A DNA stretch of 64,000 nt from Sweltsa coloradensis (GCA_024449915.1 JAMZAV010000809.1:186001-250000), one strand, 5' to 3'; positions 1-11,790 are shown, numbered from the stretch's first letter. Made by a program: numbers and translations. The notes: a model not told the origin generated them from the sequence alone.

Positions 1-800
1 ATTGTGTTTTCGGAAACTTGGGAAGAACATGTTTGGCACGTGGCGGACGTACTGGACCGCTTGCACAGGGCGGGGCTAACGGTTAACCCTAATAAGGTAC
101 AACTGTGTCAACAAAGGCTGCATTTTTTGGGTCATATTATTACGCCTGGGGTGGTTGCCCCCCAACCCAGAGAAAGTAGCTGCCATTGCACAGTTCCGGT
201 GCCTGCCAACATCCGGGAGGTCCAGCGTTTCGTGGGGCTGGGCCCCATTCTATCGAGCTTATATTCCATCTTTCTCTGCGATAATTTCACCGATTACATC
301 CTTACTGAAAAAAGACAAAAGATGGGTTTGGGGACAAGAGCAACAAGTAGCATTCGATACACTGCGGACCCACATACAAGCGGACACCTGCTTAGCACTT
401 ACCCGATATGTCAAAAGAGTTTGTCATTCAGTGTGACGCGTCACTTGAAGGTCTGGGCAGTATTTTGCTTCAGGAAGGGCGGCCTAAGCCTTCGCCAGTC
501 GGTCGTTAACCTCGTGCGAAAAGAGTTATTCGTCCACAGACCTCGAGGGGCTGAGTGTAGTGTGGGCCGTAGACAAGTTTGCGCCCTACATTGAAATGTC
601 TCGTTTCACTATCGAAACCGATCATTCGGCGCTCCGGAGTCTGTGTACCATGAAGGACCCGAGCGGTAGGTGCAAGAGATGGGCTATGAGGCTTATGGGC
701 TTGATTGTGTTATAAAGCATCGGAAGGGTTCATCTAAACCCGGCGGCTGATTGCCTGTCTCGCTCACCGATCGCGGATAGTAATGAACGGGTTAAGATAA
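1..800 (+). pseudogene. Decayed Ty3/gypsy pol: reverse transcriptase end and RNase H
   Basis: The frame from base 4 reads the end of a Ty3/gypsy reverse transcriptase, with the typical stretch HVADVLDRLHRAGLTVNP and the FLGHII motif. Near base 150 the reading moves to another frame (155-436), where the RT-connection and start of RNase H continue (LLKKDKRWVWG, then a QVAFDTL stretch). RNase H proper, about 420-770, is broken over several frames; a CDASLEG-like start is visible near 430. The copy therefore cannot make a working polymerase. It is cut by the left window edge, so gag, protease and most of RT lie outside or are lost. It precedes integrase pieces in the same orientation. Confidence 0.85.
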
Positions 801-805
801 GGTTT

Positions 806-1815
806 GTGGATGAGATCTTACCCATAAGTGATGTGGTGGACTATTGTCACCAAGGGACCGACCGGAACCCGTTTGGCCGGCTTACCTTCGCGGGGGATGC
901 TAATGGCCAACCGGCCCAAGTCATGTGTGTGAGCGCGGCAGATATAGATTTAAATGATAGAGAAGCGTGGAAGAAAGTGCAGAGAGAAGATAAAAAACTA
1001 GGGGAGATAATCAACCTTGTAGAAAGAAATGAATGCACAGATAAGTCGATGCGGGTTGCAAGCGATGGGTTGTTAATTAAATATAACCCCTCCAAGAATG
1101 AAAATTACACTGGGTCGAGATCGGAAAATAAGATAATAGTCCCAAAAGTAATGAGACGTCAGCTTATGACGTCATACCATGATAGCCCTCTGGCTGGTCA
1201 CTTAGTTATCCTTAAAACAATACGCAGGGTGAAGGACCGCTATTCCTGGGAAGGGTTAAGTAAAGATGTTAGAGCATACATTAAAGGATGTGAAGTTTGC
1301 CAAAAAACAAAACCCAGGAATACTAAACCAGCAGGATTGATGACCAGTTCAGTACCTACAACAGTAGGGACACATTTATCTTGTGACCTGATGGGACCTT
1401 ATACACCCTCCACATCGCGACATCGATTTATTATGGTAATCATGGATGATTTTTCTAAGTGGTTTGAGCTTTACCCACTTAGAACAGCGTCAGCTAAGAC
1501 GGTAGTAACATGTCTAATGGATTATTGTTGTAGATATGTTTTCGCGTCGCAAATCAGATCAGATAACGGAAGTCAATTCACATCTAATGACTGGTCCCAA
1601 GCGTGTTCCCAACTAGGCATAAAGGCCAAACCATAGTGACCTACCGCCCTCAAGGCAACCCGACAGAGCGCGTCAACAAAAATCTTAAGCAATGTCTCAT
1701 CGCCCTGACTAACGAGCATAGGGGGTGGGACCACCGGCTGCCTGAGATTGGTTTTGCCCTTAGAACATTAGAACAGCGGTGCACGAGACAAAGAAGTTTA
1801 GCCCTGCATTTTTGA
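806..1815 (+). pseudogene. Decayed Ty3/gypsy integrase
   Basis: The frame 806-1636 holds an HHCC zinc-binding region (YHDSPLAGH, then GCEVCQKTK) followed by the integrase core, with the first Asp in SCDLMGPY and the second in RSDNGSQF. The reading frame then breaks, and the region of the third acidic residue (PQGNPTERVNKNLKQCL) is found in another frame at 1603-1815. The order RT, RNase H, integrase is that of Ty3/gypsy elements. At least one frameshift and later stops mark it as dead. A short basic stretch ending HLRSRNKPLKG at 2168-2353 is probably the pol C-terminus. Confidence 0.88.
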
Positions 1816-3153
1816 CCTTCGGACGGGAGTGTTCTTTCCCAGGCGATATGGCACCTACAGGCCGACCGGAGGTCATTAATAAAGAGTGATGTATTCGGCT
1901 AGGCTAGACCACAAACTAAGGGTGGCTAGAGAGTTGGCGCTAGAAAATGCCAGACATGCACATGTGTTGCGAGAGCGCGTCTACAACCAGGGGAGACGAG
2001 ATGTCCAATTGGGCGTGGGACAGCTTGTGCTCAGGACTCACACGTGTTGAGTGATGCAGCAAAGGCATTTCGGCAGGGCTAGCAAAGAAGCGAGATGGTC
2101 CTTGGGTCATTAATGAAAAAATAAACAAAAATGTGTACAGACTAGCAGACCCTACCACCGGAAGAGGATGGGCACGTGCAATGTGGACCAACTAACTGCT
2201 TTCACTCCGACTCCACTGTGGGGGGTGGGGATGGTACAGCGGATGTGCCCTGCACCCACTGGACAAGCAGAGTCACCAGACACCTCGTCCTTGTCTGAGC
2301 ACGGTTACCATTTACGATCGCGGAATAAACCCCTGAAGGGGCGGGATACTTAGTTGACTGATTGTGTGGGGAAGTTCAGGCACCACAATAGAAAACATAA
2401 TTAGAATCTGAAGTCGCGGTTAAGTAGGGGCAGACCCAGGCAGGAGATGGGAAACAGTTAATTGTGTAATATTTGGAGGTGTGAACTATTGTAAATATTA
2501 ATTGAATTCAAGTTTGTAACCTATAAGCCATAGCCATAGATTAATTTGTAGTTTTTTAGTACATCGTAAAAGCGATGAGAGCCATCGAATCGTGTGGTCA
2601 CATGTGAAGTGTTCAGTGATTTTTATAAGCTAAAGCCACCGAGATGCATGTGCAATGGTGGTGCACTCGATGACGAGAAATGTACAATGATTTTCGGTGG
2701 CTCTTGGTCGTTTGCATATTTCTGATTGCAATTTTGTATGCAAAGAACATTTGGACTTAAAAAAGCAATCCAGATTTAATGCAATTTTTTATTAGACATA
2801 TGATCGGACCCCCGGGTGGTCCGATGACCTTAAAATGTGTAGCATCTGCGTTAGAGTGAGCCTGCGAGCTCCCATTTATCAAGTAGTACAGGTAGTGTTT
2901 ATATTTTGTGTATTGTTATGAGCATGCAAGCTCCCGTTGAATAAGTGGAATTGGGCTCATGTAACAGCCTTGACGGTGTGTGTATTACGGGGCTTTGTTT
3001 GGGTTTGATACTGGAAGCCCTTCTAAGGGGTATGTGGTGTAAAAAGTTTTATTTTTCTTCTTCTTTTGTATTTTAACATTAGTCAGCATATTATCTATAT
3101 GTAAATAAGTAGCATATATATATAAAAAAAAAAAAAAAAATTGTGGGGGGGGG
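1816..3153 (+). other. Retroelement 3' non-coding region
   Basis: Decayed pol C-terminus up to about 2353, then AT-rich non-coding DNA. Visible here are a short perfect hairpin at 2802-2824 (8-bp stem ATCGGACC with a GC loop), a degenerate repeat of about 70 bp (GAGCCTGCGAGCTCCC near 2860 and GAGCATGCAAGCTCCC near 2920), and an A-run followed by a G-run at 3124-3153. The A/G-rich run directly before TGTAGTG could be a polypurine tract. No gene is seen. Confidence 0.5.
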
Positions 3154-3340
3154 TGTAGTGCAGCGCACCCCCCAGCTATCCAGCTAGGGGACGCTGCTGC
3201 CCCTATAGCGCACCCCCCACCCCCTCTAGGGTATTTAAGGCGGGCTGCAGGCCGCGGCCCATCAGTGTAAAACAGGGCATAGCTGGGTCAGGTCAGACCC
3301 AGGAGAGATAGTCGGGTGAGACTGTTACTGTTTGAAGCTG
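3154..3340 (+). promoter_or_regulatory. LTR-like core promoter: TATA box and initiator
   Basis: A GC-rich block begins TGTAGTGCAG right after a purine run. It contains a TATA-like GTATTTAAGG (3231-3240) and, about 30 bases downstream, an arthropod-type initiator ATCAGTG (3261-3267), which is the canonical TATA-to-start spacing. Following decayed gypsy pol and a polypurine-like run, this is best read as the start of the element's 3' LTR. The matching 5' LTR would lie left of the window, so the LTR limits cannot be confirmed. Confidence 0.45.
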
Positions 3341-3475
3341 TATGGTTTGTGACTGTAGTAGTTTGCAGAAGTTAATAAAAGAAGGTATAATCAAGACATT
3401 CTCGACCTGGTTATTGAAGAGACCGAATTCCCTCATCCTCAATTCATACGCAACTGTGCACCCACCGTTGCAGGA

Positions 3476-3572
3476 GGAAAATTTAAAAACATCAATACGA
3501 GCACATGGAATTTTGAAATTACATTCCCTTCAAAATTCCATGTGCTCGTATATTGATGTTTTTAAATTTTCC
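3476..3572. repeat. Long near-perfect hairpin
   Basis: Bases 3476-3517 are repeated in inverted order at 3529-3572, with an 11-base spacer. The arms match along their full length except for a two-base insertion (extra TA) in the right arm. Transcribed, this would give a stem of about 42 bp. It lies between the LTR-like promoter and the foldback array. No family is recognised. Confidence 0.85.
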
Positions 3573-3675
3573 CCCATCAACCGAATTCAAGACACCTACA
3601 ACAAATTATTAACCATTAATACAGAAATTGACATCAACCACATGAAACTTAATTTATTTAAAGCAGCTGTTTATA

Positions 3676-6095
3676 GTAGGGGGGCAACAGGTATCCCGTG
3701 CATCTTTCGTGGAAGAGTTTTGCGGTAAGTTGTATTCTATTAGGTAGTAGGATACAAGTTTTTTGCACTTTCCTTGCAGGCCATGCTATGCTGCAGAGGG
3801 CGTCGGGGGCGTCGCGACGCCCTTACACGTTTTTTAAGAGGGATGATTTTTTATCTCGTGTGCCTTTCGTGATAGAGTGTTGCGGTGAACTGTATTCTAT
3901 TAAGTAATGACATACAAGGTTTTTTCACCAACCTTGCAGGTCCTGGCACGCTTCAGAGGGCGTCGGGGGCGTCGCGACGCCCTAAAACGGTTTTTTGAAA
4001 AGAGGAATGAATTTTTATCTCGTGTACCTTTCGTGCTAGAGTGTTGCGGTGAACTGTATTCCATTAAGAAATAGCATAGAAGTTTTTAGCCCTACCTTGC
4101 AGGTCTTGGCACGCTTCAGAGGGCGTCGGGGGCGTCACGACGCCCTATAACGCTTTTTTAAAGAGGGATTATTTTTTATCGCATGTGCCTTTTGTGATAC
4201 AGTATTGCGGTGAATTGTATTCTATTAAGTAATAGCATACAAGTTTGTAGAACCTACCTGCAGGTCCTGGTAGGCTTCAGAGGGCGTCGGGGGCGTCGCG
4301 ACGCCCTTTTACGTTGATAAAGATGCTTGATTTTTTATCACGTGTGCCTTTCGTGATAGAGTATTGCGGTAAACTGTATTCATTTAAGTAATATCATTCA
4401 AGACTTTTTGAACCTACCTTGCAGGTCCTGGTACGATTCAGAGGGCGTCGGGGGCGTCGCGACGCCCTATAACGTTTTTAAGAGTCATTTTTAGAGTCCT
4501 TGCAGCAAACTAAGACCAGCAAGGAAGGTGATAAAAACACTTAAACTATTACTTAATAGAATACAGATTACCGCAATACTCTATCACGAAAGGTACACGA
4601 GATAAAAAATCAAGCATCTTTATCAACGTTTTAGGGCGTCGTGACGCCCCCGACGCCCTCTGAAGCGTGCCAAGACCTGCAAGGTAGGTTCTAAAAACTT
4701 GTATGCTATTACTTAATAGAATACAATTCACCGCAACATTCTAGCACGAAAGGTAAACGAGATAAAAATTCATTACTCTTTTCAGAAAACCGTTTTAGGG
4801 CATCGCGACGCCCCCGACGCCCTTTCAAGCATACCAGGACCTGCAAGGTAGGTTCTGAAAACTTGTATGCTATTACGTAATAGAATATAGTTTACCGAAA
4901 TACTATGAAAGGCACACGAGATAAAAAAATAATCTTTATAATAAAAAACCATATAGGGCGTCGCGACGCCCCCGACGCCCTCTGAAGCGTACCAGAACCT
5001 GCAAAGTAGGTTCAAAAAATTTGATTGCTATTACTTAATAGAATATAGTTTACCGCAATACTCTATCACGAAAGGTACACGAGATAAAAAAACATCACTC
5101 TAAAAAAACGTGATAGGGCGTCGCGACGCCCCCGACGCCCTCTGAATCGTACCAGGACCTGCAAGGTAGGTTCAAAAGACTTGAATGATATCACTTAAAT
5201 GAATACAGTTTACCGCAATACTCTATCACGAAAGGCACACGAGATAAAAAATCAAGCATCTTTATCAACGTTAAAGGGCGTCCGCCGACGCCCCGACGCC
5301 CTCTGAAGCCTACCAGACCTGCAAGGTTGGTTCTAAAAACTTGTATGCTATTACTTAATAGAATACAATTCACCGCAATACTGTATCACAAAAGGCACAT
5401 GCGATAAAAAATAATCCCTCTTTAAAAAAGCGTTATAGGGCGTCGTGACGCCCCCGACGCCCTCTGAAGCGTGCCAAGACCTGCAAGGTAGGTGCTAAAA
5501 ACTTGTATGCTATTTCTTAATAGAATACAATTCACCGCAACACTCTAGCACGAAAGGTACACGAGATAAAAATTCATTCCTCTTTTCAAAAAAACCGTTT
5601 TTAAGGGCGTCGCGACGCCCCCGACGCCCTCTGAAGCGGGCCAGGACCTGCAAGGTTGGTAGAAGAAACCTGGGATGTCATTACTTAAGAGAATACAGTT
5701 TACCGCGAATACTCTACCACGAAAGGCACATGAGATAAAAAAATAATTCCTCTTAAAAAACGTTATAGGGCGTCGCGACGCTCCCGACGCCCTTAAGCAT
5801 ACCAGGACCTGAAAAATAGATGCAAAAAATTTGTTTGCTCTTACTTAACAAAATATAGTTTACCGCAACACTCTATCACGAAAGGCACACGAGATAAAAA
5901 ATCATCCCTCTTAAAAAACGTGTAAGGGCGTCGCGACGCCTCCGACGCCCTCTGCAGCATAGCATGGCCTGCAAGGAAAGTGCAAAAAACTTGTATCCTA
6001 CTACCTAATAGAATACAACTTACCGCAAAACTCTTCCACGAAAGATGCACGGGAAATAAAATCATACCTCTTGCTCCTCTACTATTACGCCAGTT
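3676..6095. repeat. Foldback-like inverted array of 162-bp units
   Basis: Five units of about 162 bp run on the plus strand (cores near 3822, 3958, 4124, 4283, 4442). Nine run on the minus strand (cores near 4635, 4797, 4957, 5115, 5277, 5438, 5605, 5767, 5925). Most cores contain the perfect 16-bp palindrome GGGCGTCGCGACGCCC next to a second GGGCGTC. The switch point is near 4500-4530. The outer ends mirror each other (CCCGTGCATC near 3693, GATGCACGGG near 6045), with weaker inverted similarity just outside. Unit variants pair in mirror order (see findings). The short open frames in each unit (about 60 codons) follow from the period being a multiple of three and are not called genes. No target duplication is evident. 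Confidence 0.85.
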
Positions 6096-7100
6096 TACCA
6101 ACATGACTCATTTATCACTCTTGTCACCATATCACCTTTTCACCAGTTTTGTATTTTATAATCTCATTTTTTCTATTGTTTTCTTCATTCATCTTGGGCT
6201 TTCAGCCATTTTTTTTATATATATACTTTTGTTATTCAAGTTTTTCTTGTTGTATTTAATATTTTAATTTTGAAGTACTACTTGTTCATGTATTTAATTA
6301 TTTGTTTACGTGTTTGTATTGTTTCAAATATTGTATTTTTAATTGTTTAGTTTTAGTTACCCAACAATTGTGGGGTAATACCTGTTGTTGGAGATTTATA
6401 AAAAAAAAAAAACTTTAAAACTTCTAGAATGTTGGATTGTTGGTTTTTTCGATACCCGGCCGGCTGAGATGTTTTTTTTTTATTGATTCCCATACATCTC
6501 ATATTGATTCCCGTGATTAACAACGCGTTAGTAAACGGGTCATCAGTCAGAGTTGACGTTCACGTGGTATAGGTAATACTCTGACGTCATCAGAGTTAGA
6601 ACACGGAAGATAATTAAGCCCACGGAGGTAGTTTCCAATTAAACCGGAGTGCTGACCCGCCACCAGCGTAGCCCAGTGCTGACGGTGGGACTCTAGCGCT
6701 GACAGTGGGCGATCCTAGGACAGCGCTGCTAATTAACTTTTACAACCACATCCGAAGAAGGGCGTAAGACTTTTAACCTCTAGAAGTGAGCCAAAACGAA
6801 ATGCTCGCTCATGTTCTCATTATCTGTTTTATGCAGTTCAAATCCATTATCCAAGTGTTGATAACGTGATATCAACATGGCAAAAAATATATTTTCCTTT
6901 ACGATGAATAAAATAAATAAATACATTCGTATTTAGAGTCCACCCACTCAGTCTTAAACGAACATTTTTGTTTTGATATGTAATCTTTCTTGTGATTATT
7001 TTTCTGGGAAACTGCGCAACTGCCAACCACTAAACTCAATGGTCCAACTGTCTCACGTTGTTTGTGTGTTTGTCTGTCCGTTCGTCCGTTTGAGAGTGTC
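6096..7100. other. Non-coding DNA with a LINE/SINE tail fragment
   Basis: AT-rich sequence without a recognisable gene. A small inverted repeat CCAACAA...TTGTTGG lies near 6361-6392. At about 6900-6955 the minus strand carries ACTGAGTGGGTGGACTCTAAAT followed by AT-rich sequence, the same tail seen in the SINE at 36.5 kb, so a tail fragment of that family is present here. Short repeated words (GTGCTGAC, GCGCTGAC) occur at 6640-6730. Confidence 0.45.
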
Positions 7101-7240
7101 ACTCACTCACTCACTCACTCACTCACTCACTCACTCACTCACTCACTCACTCACTCACTCACTCACTCACTCACTCACTCACTCACTCACTCACTCACTC
7201 ACTCACTCACTCACTCACTCACTCACTCACTCACTCACTC
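7101..7240. repeat. (ACTC)35 microsatellite
   Basis: A tetranucleotide tract of 140 bases, about 35 uninterrupted copies of ACTC. Every frame on this strand reads the same LTHS repeat, so the open frames across it are artefacts. The left flank (TGTGTTTGTCTGTCCG) is a common edge of such tracts. Confidence 0.97.
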
Positions 7241-7780
7241 TCAGAACGAAAAGAACGAAACCGAACTGATCTCCGATTGCCGTGAGTTTTTTTGTTAACA
7301 TTAAGCCCTTCAAGTTCAACTAGAGCGCTGAGCGATACATAATGCTTTGGTGATTATCCTGTATGCATATTATGCAATGTCAGTCTTTAGGTGTTGTGGG
7401 TCATGTAAAACTAAACATGACCCTCCATTGACAGGCGTTGTTGACGTTGTTTTGTTGACAATGCCCTTCAACGAGGATGATACTGTATACAGAACACTGA
7501 ACAGCTTTGGTAACCCTGGTGGTCTGGCGGATAGTCCCACCTATAAAGAGAGTATCATATTTTTATTTTGTGACCTGTTATATTTATATGCAAAGGGAGG
7601 TACTTCGAGACGATGAGTTGTGTTGATTGACGATGAAAAAGAATCCTTAGTTAGTGTGGGTTTGAAACTTGCCAATTGCTTCTATAAGGATACAATAACA
7701 GCAGCATCCCAACCGTATGTTAGCTACATCGGATGAAATATTGTGAACGGAATTAATCTGAAATCAAAATCGACATTAAA
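7241..7780. other. Unassigned DNA with a small hairpin
   Basis: Contains a perfect 9-bp stem (GGGTCATGT, 7398-7406, with ACATGACCC, 7415-7423, 8-base loop) and a plus-strand open frame 7347-7616. Its middle part (about 7425-7555, including MPFNEDDTVYRTLNSFGNPG) has a coding-like composition, but I recognise no family and see no splice sites I would trust. It could be a fragment of a transposon gene. Confidence 0.3.
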
Positions 7781-8258
7781 CTAGGAAAACGCTTAAGTCC
7801 CGCCGCGTTGATGGATGAGCGTAATTTTTTTTAAACGAAAAAAGCGTAAAATTGCGATTTTTTTAATAGATAATTTTTCGATTACGCTCAAATTTCACAC
7901 GAATATATTAATTCATAAAATTAAAGTTCTGTGAAAAAAATCCTTACAATCGGATAAAGCATGTAGATGTTATAAGTCGAAGAATTTTTTTTTTAAAAAT
8001 CGAAAAAAATCGTAAAATTGCGATTTTCATGAGAAATAATTTTTAAATCGATTTTTCCCCACGTTCAGTTCTTCGTTCAGAGATTTCATAGACCTCCATA
8101 AAATTTCATCGCAATTGGAGTATTGGTTTAGCCGTAATCGTGTTCACAGACACACAAATAGAAAATAAAGAAAGAAAAAAAAACATTCCGGATTTTTTTC
8201 TCCAGTGTAGTGAAATGGAATCATCGCTTCGCTCGCTACGCTCGCTACGCTCATCCAA
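7781..8258 (-). mobile_element. Helitron-like non-autonomous element, family A copy 1
   Basis: On the minus strand the copy starts at the GGATGAGCGTAGCGAGCG end (plus side CGCTACGCTCATCCAA near 8258) and ends in the hairpin-plus-CTAG tail (plus side CTAGGAAAACGCTTAAG at 7781). Inside are the family signatures ATTCCATTTCACTACACTGG and repeated AATCGAAAAATTATTTCT-type blocks. The 5' end is complementary to a stretch just inside the 3' end, and the tail is AACGC-loop-GCGTT then CCTAG. This is the architecture known for Helentron/HINE (DINE-like) elements. Confidence 0.7.
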
Positions 8259-9857
8259 TAAAAGATACAAATATTAATCCAAAAATATTGATTTTTGTTT
8301 TGTATTGATATTGTAATTAATTGTGAATTTTAAAAAAAAGTTAAGATAAAAATGATTAGTAGCCTACTTGCCACCATGTATACTACATATTTTCAAGGTA
8401 TGAAATAAATAAAATAAATAAATAAACCAAGTGAAATTTTATAACAAATGTAAATATTTTTGACCTCTATATGTATTTACAAAATTCCAAAACTGTACGG
8501 TACGTAAAAAAATGTATACTTTTCAAATTATATGGATTTAACTACCTATACTGTATACCAAAATGTGTGACGGGGTGCCATTATTTCTCATCGTCAACAA
8601 CCAGTAGGCCTAACTATAATAATATGCTTAAACCCAGGTCGTTAGCAGCTTGTTGGTCTATTTACCATATTCGGACTTCGGATGCTATGTTTGAGAATCA
8701 AGAATGACATTGATCTATATATCCGTTTGGAATGATATCATATTTCGTAGAAGTACGACGTAAACAGTTACTAATAATATCTCTGTTGTTATCTATTGAC
8801 ATTCGGTTGACACGACATATCATGCGAAGCCGAAATAGTATTTGTATATTTCTCCATGGACGGTTTTCGTGAATTTATTTGTCAACAGTCTGGTGAAATA
8901 GTAGTGACAAAAATCCTTTCTTTGTAGAGGAGCGAAAAAAAGAGTAACATTGGGAGCCTAATCGATGATGATCGAGATGAATTTGTTGAGAACGGTCAAG
9001 GATTTGAGAGTTGTCTCAAACATGCATCGGCATCGGAGCTCGAGGGGCAGGGTGGTATCACGCCACCCTGAGCTTACGGAGGGGGGGGGGGGGAACGCAA
9101 ATGTATCTTCTCGCCCCCTACCTAAAAAAATGACGAAATAACCATAAAAGCAAAAACCAACAAGCATAAATATTTCATTTTTCAAGTCATCCCTTTAAAA
9201 AAATTAAATTCTTCTATTATGGGCTCTGGAAGGTCTACAATCTGAGTAGCGAGTTTGTGTAAGCAAAACATTCACCTCCCGCCACCCCCCACCAAAATGA
9301 TTTTGGAATAATGTTTCAATAGCAATTTTGTGTGAAAGCATCAAAGTTATCCAAAAATCTCTGGTATGACCCGTTGATTTATTTTGTACAAAAGAAAAAT
9401 AGAAAAAATTAAAAATAATCCAATTTCACGGACGAAACTAGAACGGAACTAAGAAATTAAATCAGCAAATTATTTTTAAAGATTAATGAATTTTTGTTCT
9501 TTATGTAAAATGTACTAGAAAAATAGTGATATTTCTGATGATAAGTAGCAAGTGAAATTTTGTATTCAACAACTTTTCCCTGCATATAAGGGTTAAATAT
9601 CATAAGCTTGTCATGTAATTTCATATTACTATACAATACTAACGAATGTGCTGGGATTATACTACCCCAAAACTAAATTTTAAATACCTTCAAAATGACA
9701 AAAAAATCAATTTCAATATAGTGTTATTTGTTTTCGAAATAATTTTGGATTGAGTACGTGTTCGTGCATTTATTTATAACTTTGACCACGCCAATGTCAC
9801 ATAAAAAAAACTTTACGACTACTTTCGATCGTAATTAAGACGAAATCTGATTAATAT
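8259..9857. other. Non-coding, AT-rich DNA
   Basis: No gene or clear repeat family is seen. There are short (AAAT)n-like runs near 8405-8425 and a G-run near 9081-9094. Open frames here are short and lack family similarity or good splice sites. Confidence 0.4.
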
Positions 9858-10719
9858 TGTAACGTTACAGCGCTCCCCGTTGTACACTATTACCTACTTC
9901 TCGATAGGCTACCATATATTAAAACTCATCCACCTCGGCTAGCCTACACAGTCAATGAGCAACACACTTGGCATACAAATTAACACATAATTAGACATTT
10001 ATTTTTAAACCAAGTAATAATACTACAGCAATTATTTAGTGAAATTGACCTGCTTGATAACGACCACATTGGACATTAAAAGTTTATATCATACGACCTT
10101 CTTTGGCTGTTGTGTTTGAGTATGATTTTTCACCCATCTGTAGTCTTCTCTTGTGAGTCCTTATACTTCTAATCTTCTTACTTCTCTTCTCTTGAAATCT
10201 TCTTAAAAGTATATTTATAGGTGCCAAGTTGCAGACACATAAACTTATAATTGAAATTAGTTTTAAAAAGAATCACTTCTGCTTTCTTTACTAGAGCAAA
10301 ACTCCTTGACCTAACTCGATTCAAGTAGCATCAAAGATGGCCATTCTGTTCCTGGTCAAATTCATTGTTTTCAAAGTTCTAGATTTTTGTATCTTTTTTA
10401 CACATCACATAAAACACTTTTTAATATTTACTTATTTTTTATAAATTTAAATTTGCTTGTATTTACCTTTAATAATCATTATCAGAACATTATTAAAACT
10501 TTAAATAATATAATTATTTTACCATAAGTGAAAAATACAGCCTTCTGAAACTTGGTTATAAATGTAAACAAACTACTCAATCACTGCCTACTTGAAACCT
10601 TTTATACATTTTAAGAAGTCACTGCCTACTAGAATCATTTTATACATCTTAGAAGTCACTGCCTACTGGATCTTAATTACTTTTACCAAGTTTTAGATTT
10701 AAGAGACTGGTACTTTACA
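9858..10719 (-). repeat. 3' LTR of the gag-only element
   Basis: 862 bp, TG...CA ends in the palindrome-like TGTAACGTTACA on the left. On the element's strand it follows a purine-rich tract. It matches 13262-14117 over its full length. Confidence 0.92.
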
Positions 10720-10735
10720 ATACCCCTTCAAATTT
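10720..10735 (-). promoter_or_regulatory. Polypurine tract of the gag-only element
   Basis: Read on the minus strand, TTTGAAGGGGTAT lies directly before the TGTAAAG end of the 3' LTR. This is the expected place and composition for the plus-strand primer of an LTR retroelement. It fixes the element's orientation. Similar GAAGGGGT words recur between 11400 and 11740 (plus strand ACCCCTTCAAA), as if the tract region had been locally duplicated. Confidence 0.65.
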
Positions 10736-11790
10736 TGAACAATTTCTTGAAATTTTTCAACATTTATAATGCTTGAAAGCACCAGACAATTAAAGGATTT
10801 TTTTTTTTATTCTTTATCCTGCTTCAAATCTGATAACAATACAATAATCCTCTGGACAATGACAATCTGAACATCAGCTTATTCCCACAAAAATCTAAAC
10901 AACTAGATCACACTTTGTTCTTTTACCGCTACCCATGACTTTAATATACAATATCATAAAATTCAAGCAACCTAAAATTTAGAACTCATTGAATGTTCCA
11001 ACTACCTCCATTGACAAACACTAACAATATCAATTACTCAACAATTGAAAGGCTGTTTACAATACCCCTTCCAAAAATAAATTATTTGAAGTAATGGAAA
11101 TTATTTATTTTTGATATTAACTCCTGCAACCATTGAAACACTATATTAAATTATTTACTCCATTAAAAAAAAAAACACCATTAAATAATATCATCAACTT
11201 AAATCTTTCAAATTGGAAATTATGAACAACCTTATTAAAATGTACTAGTATTTATCAACTTCAGCAACAACAATTTCCAAGAATCTTTATGAAAATGTCT
11301 ATTTATTTCATTTTCCACTCCACAATAAACTATTCCAATCTATCATCCCACAGAAGAAATATCATACCATCAAAAAATAGTCAAACAGCAAATTGAAGAC
11401 AAGATTGACAACCCCTTCAAACTGTCAACTGTATAGAAAGAGATTTTAAAACCCCATTTTAGGTGCCTTAGGAATTTATTTATAATCCGCAATGAATGAC
11501 TCCTTCAAAATGAAAAACTTTCCAACTGACCAGCCAAGAACAAAAAAATGTACCAAGAAATGTAGGCCTACATCAACCATAGTTAATCATCAAATCAGTG
11601 AACTACCCTTCAAATTGATAACCCCTTCAATCTGACCAACAGAGAACAAAAAATGTACCAAGAAATGTACACCAACCATAGTTAACCACCAAATCAGTCA
11701 ACCACCCCTTCAAACTGAAAACCCCTTCAAATAGACAAATCAAGAACAAGTAAGTACGTAAAAGAAAAACGCTGGAATCCACCACCCCAC

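Noticed and set aside
3342..6104. Series of about 60-codon frames in the foldback array
   Set aside because: The repeat period is a multiple of three, so the same short frame recurs; each stops within its unit and no start context, domain or splice site supports coding.
6973..7298. Open frames reading (LTHS)n
   Set aside because: They are the translation of the (ACTC)n microsatellite and exist in every frame of that strand.
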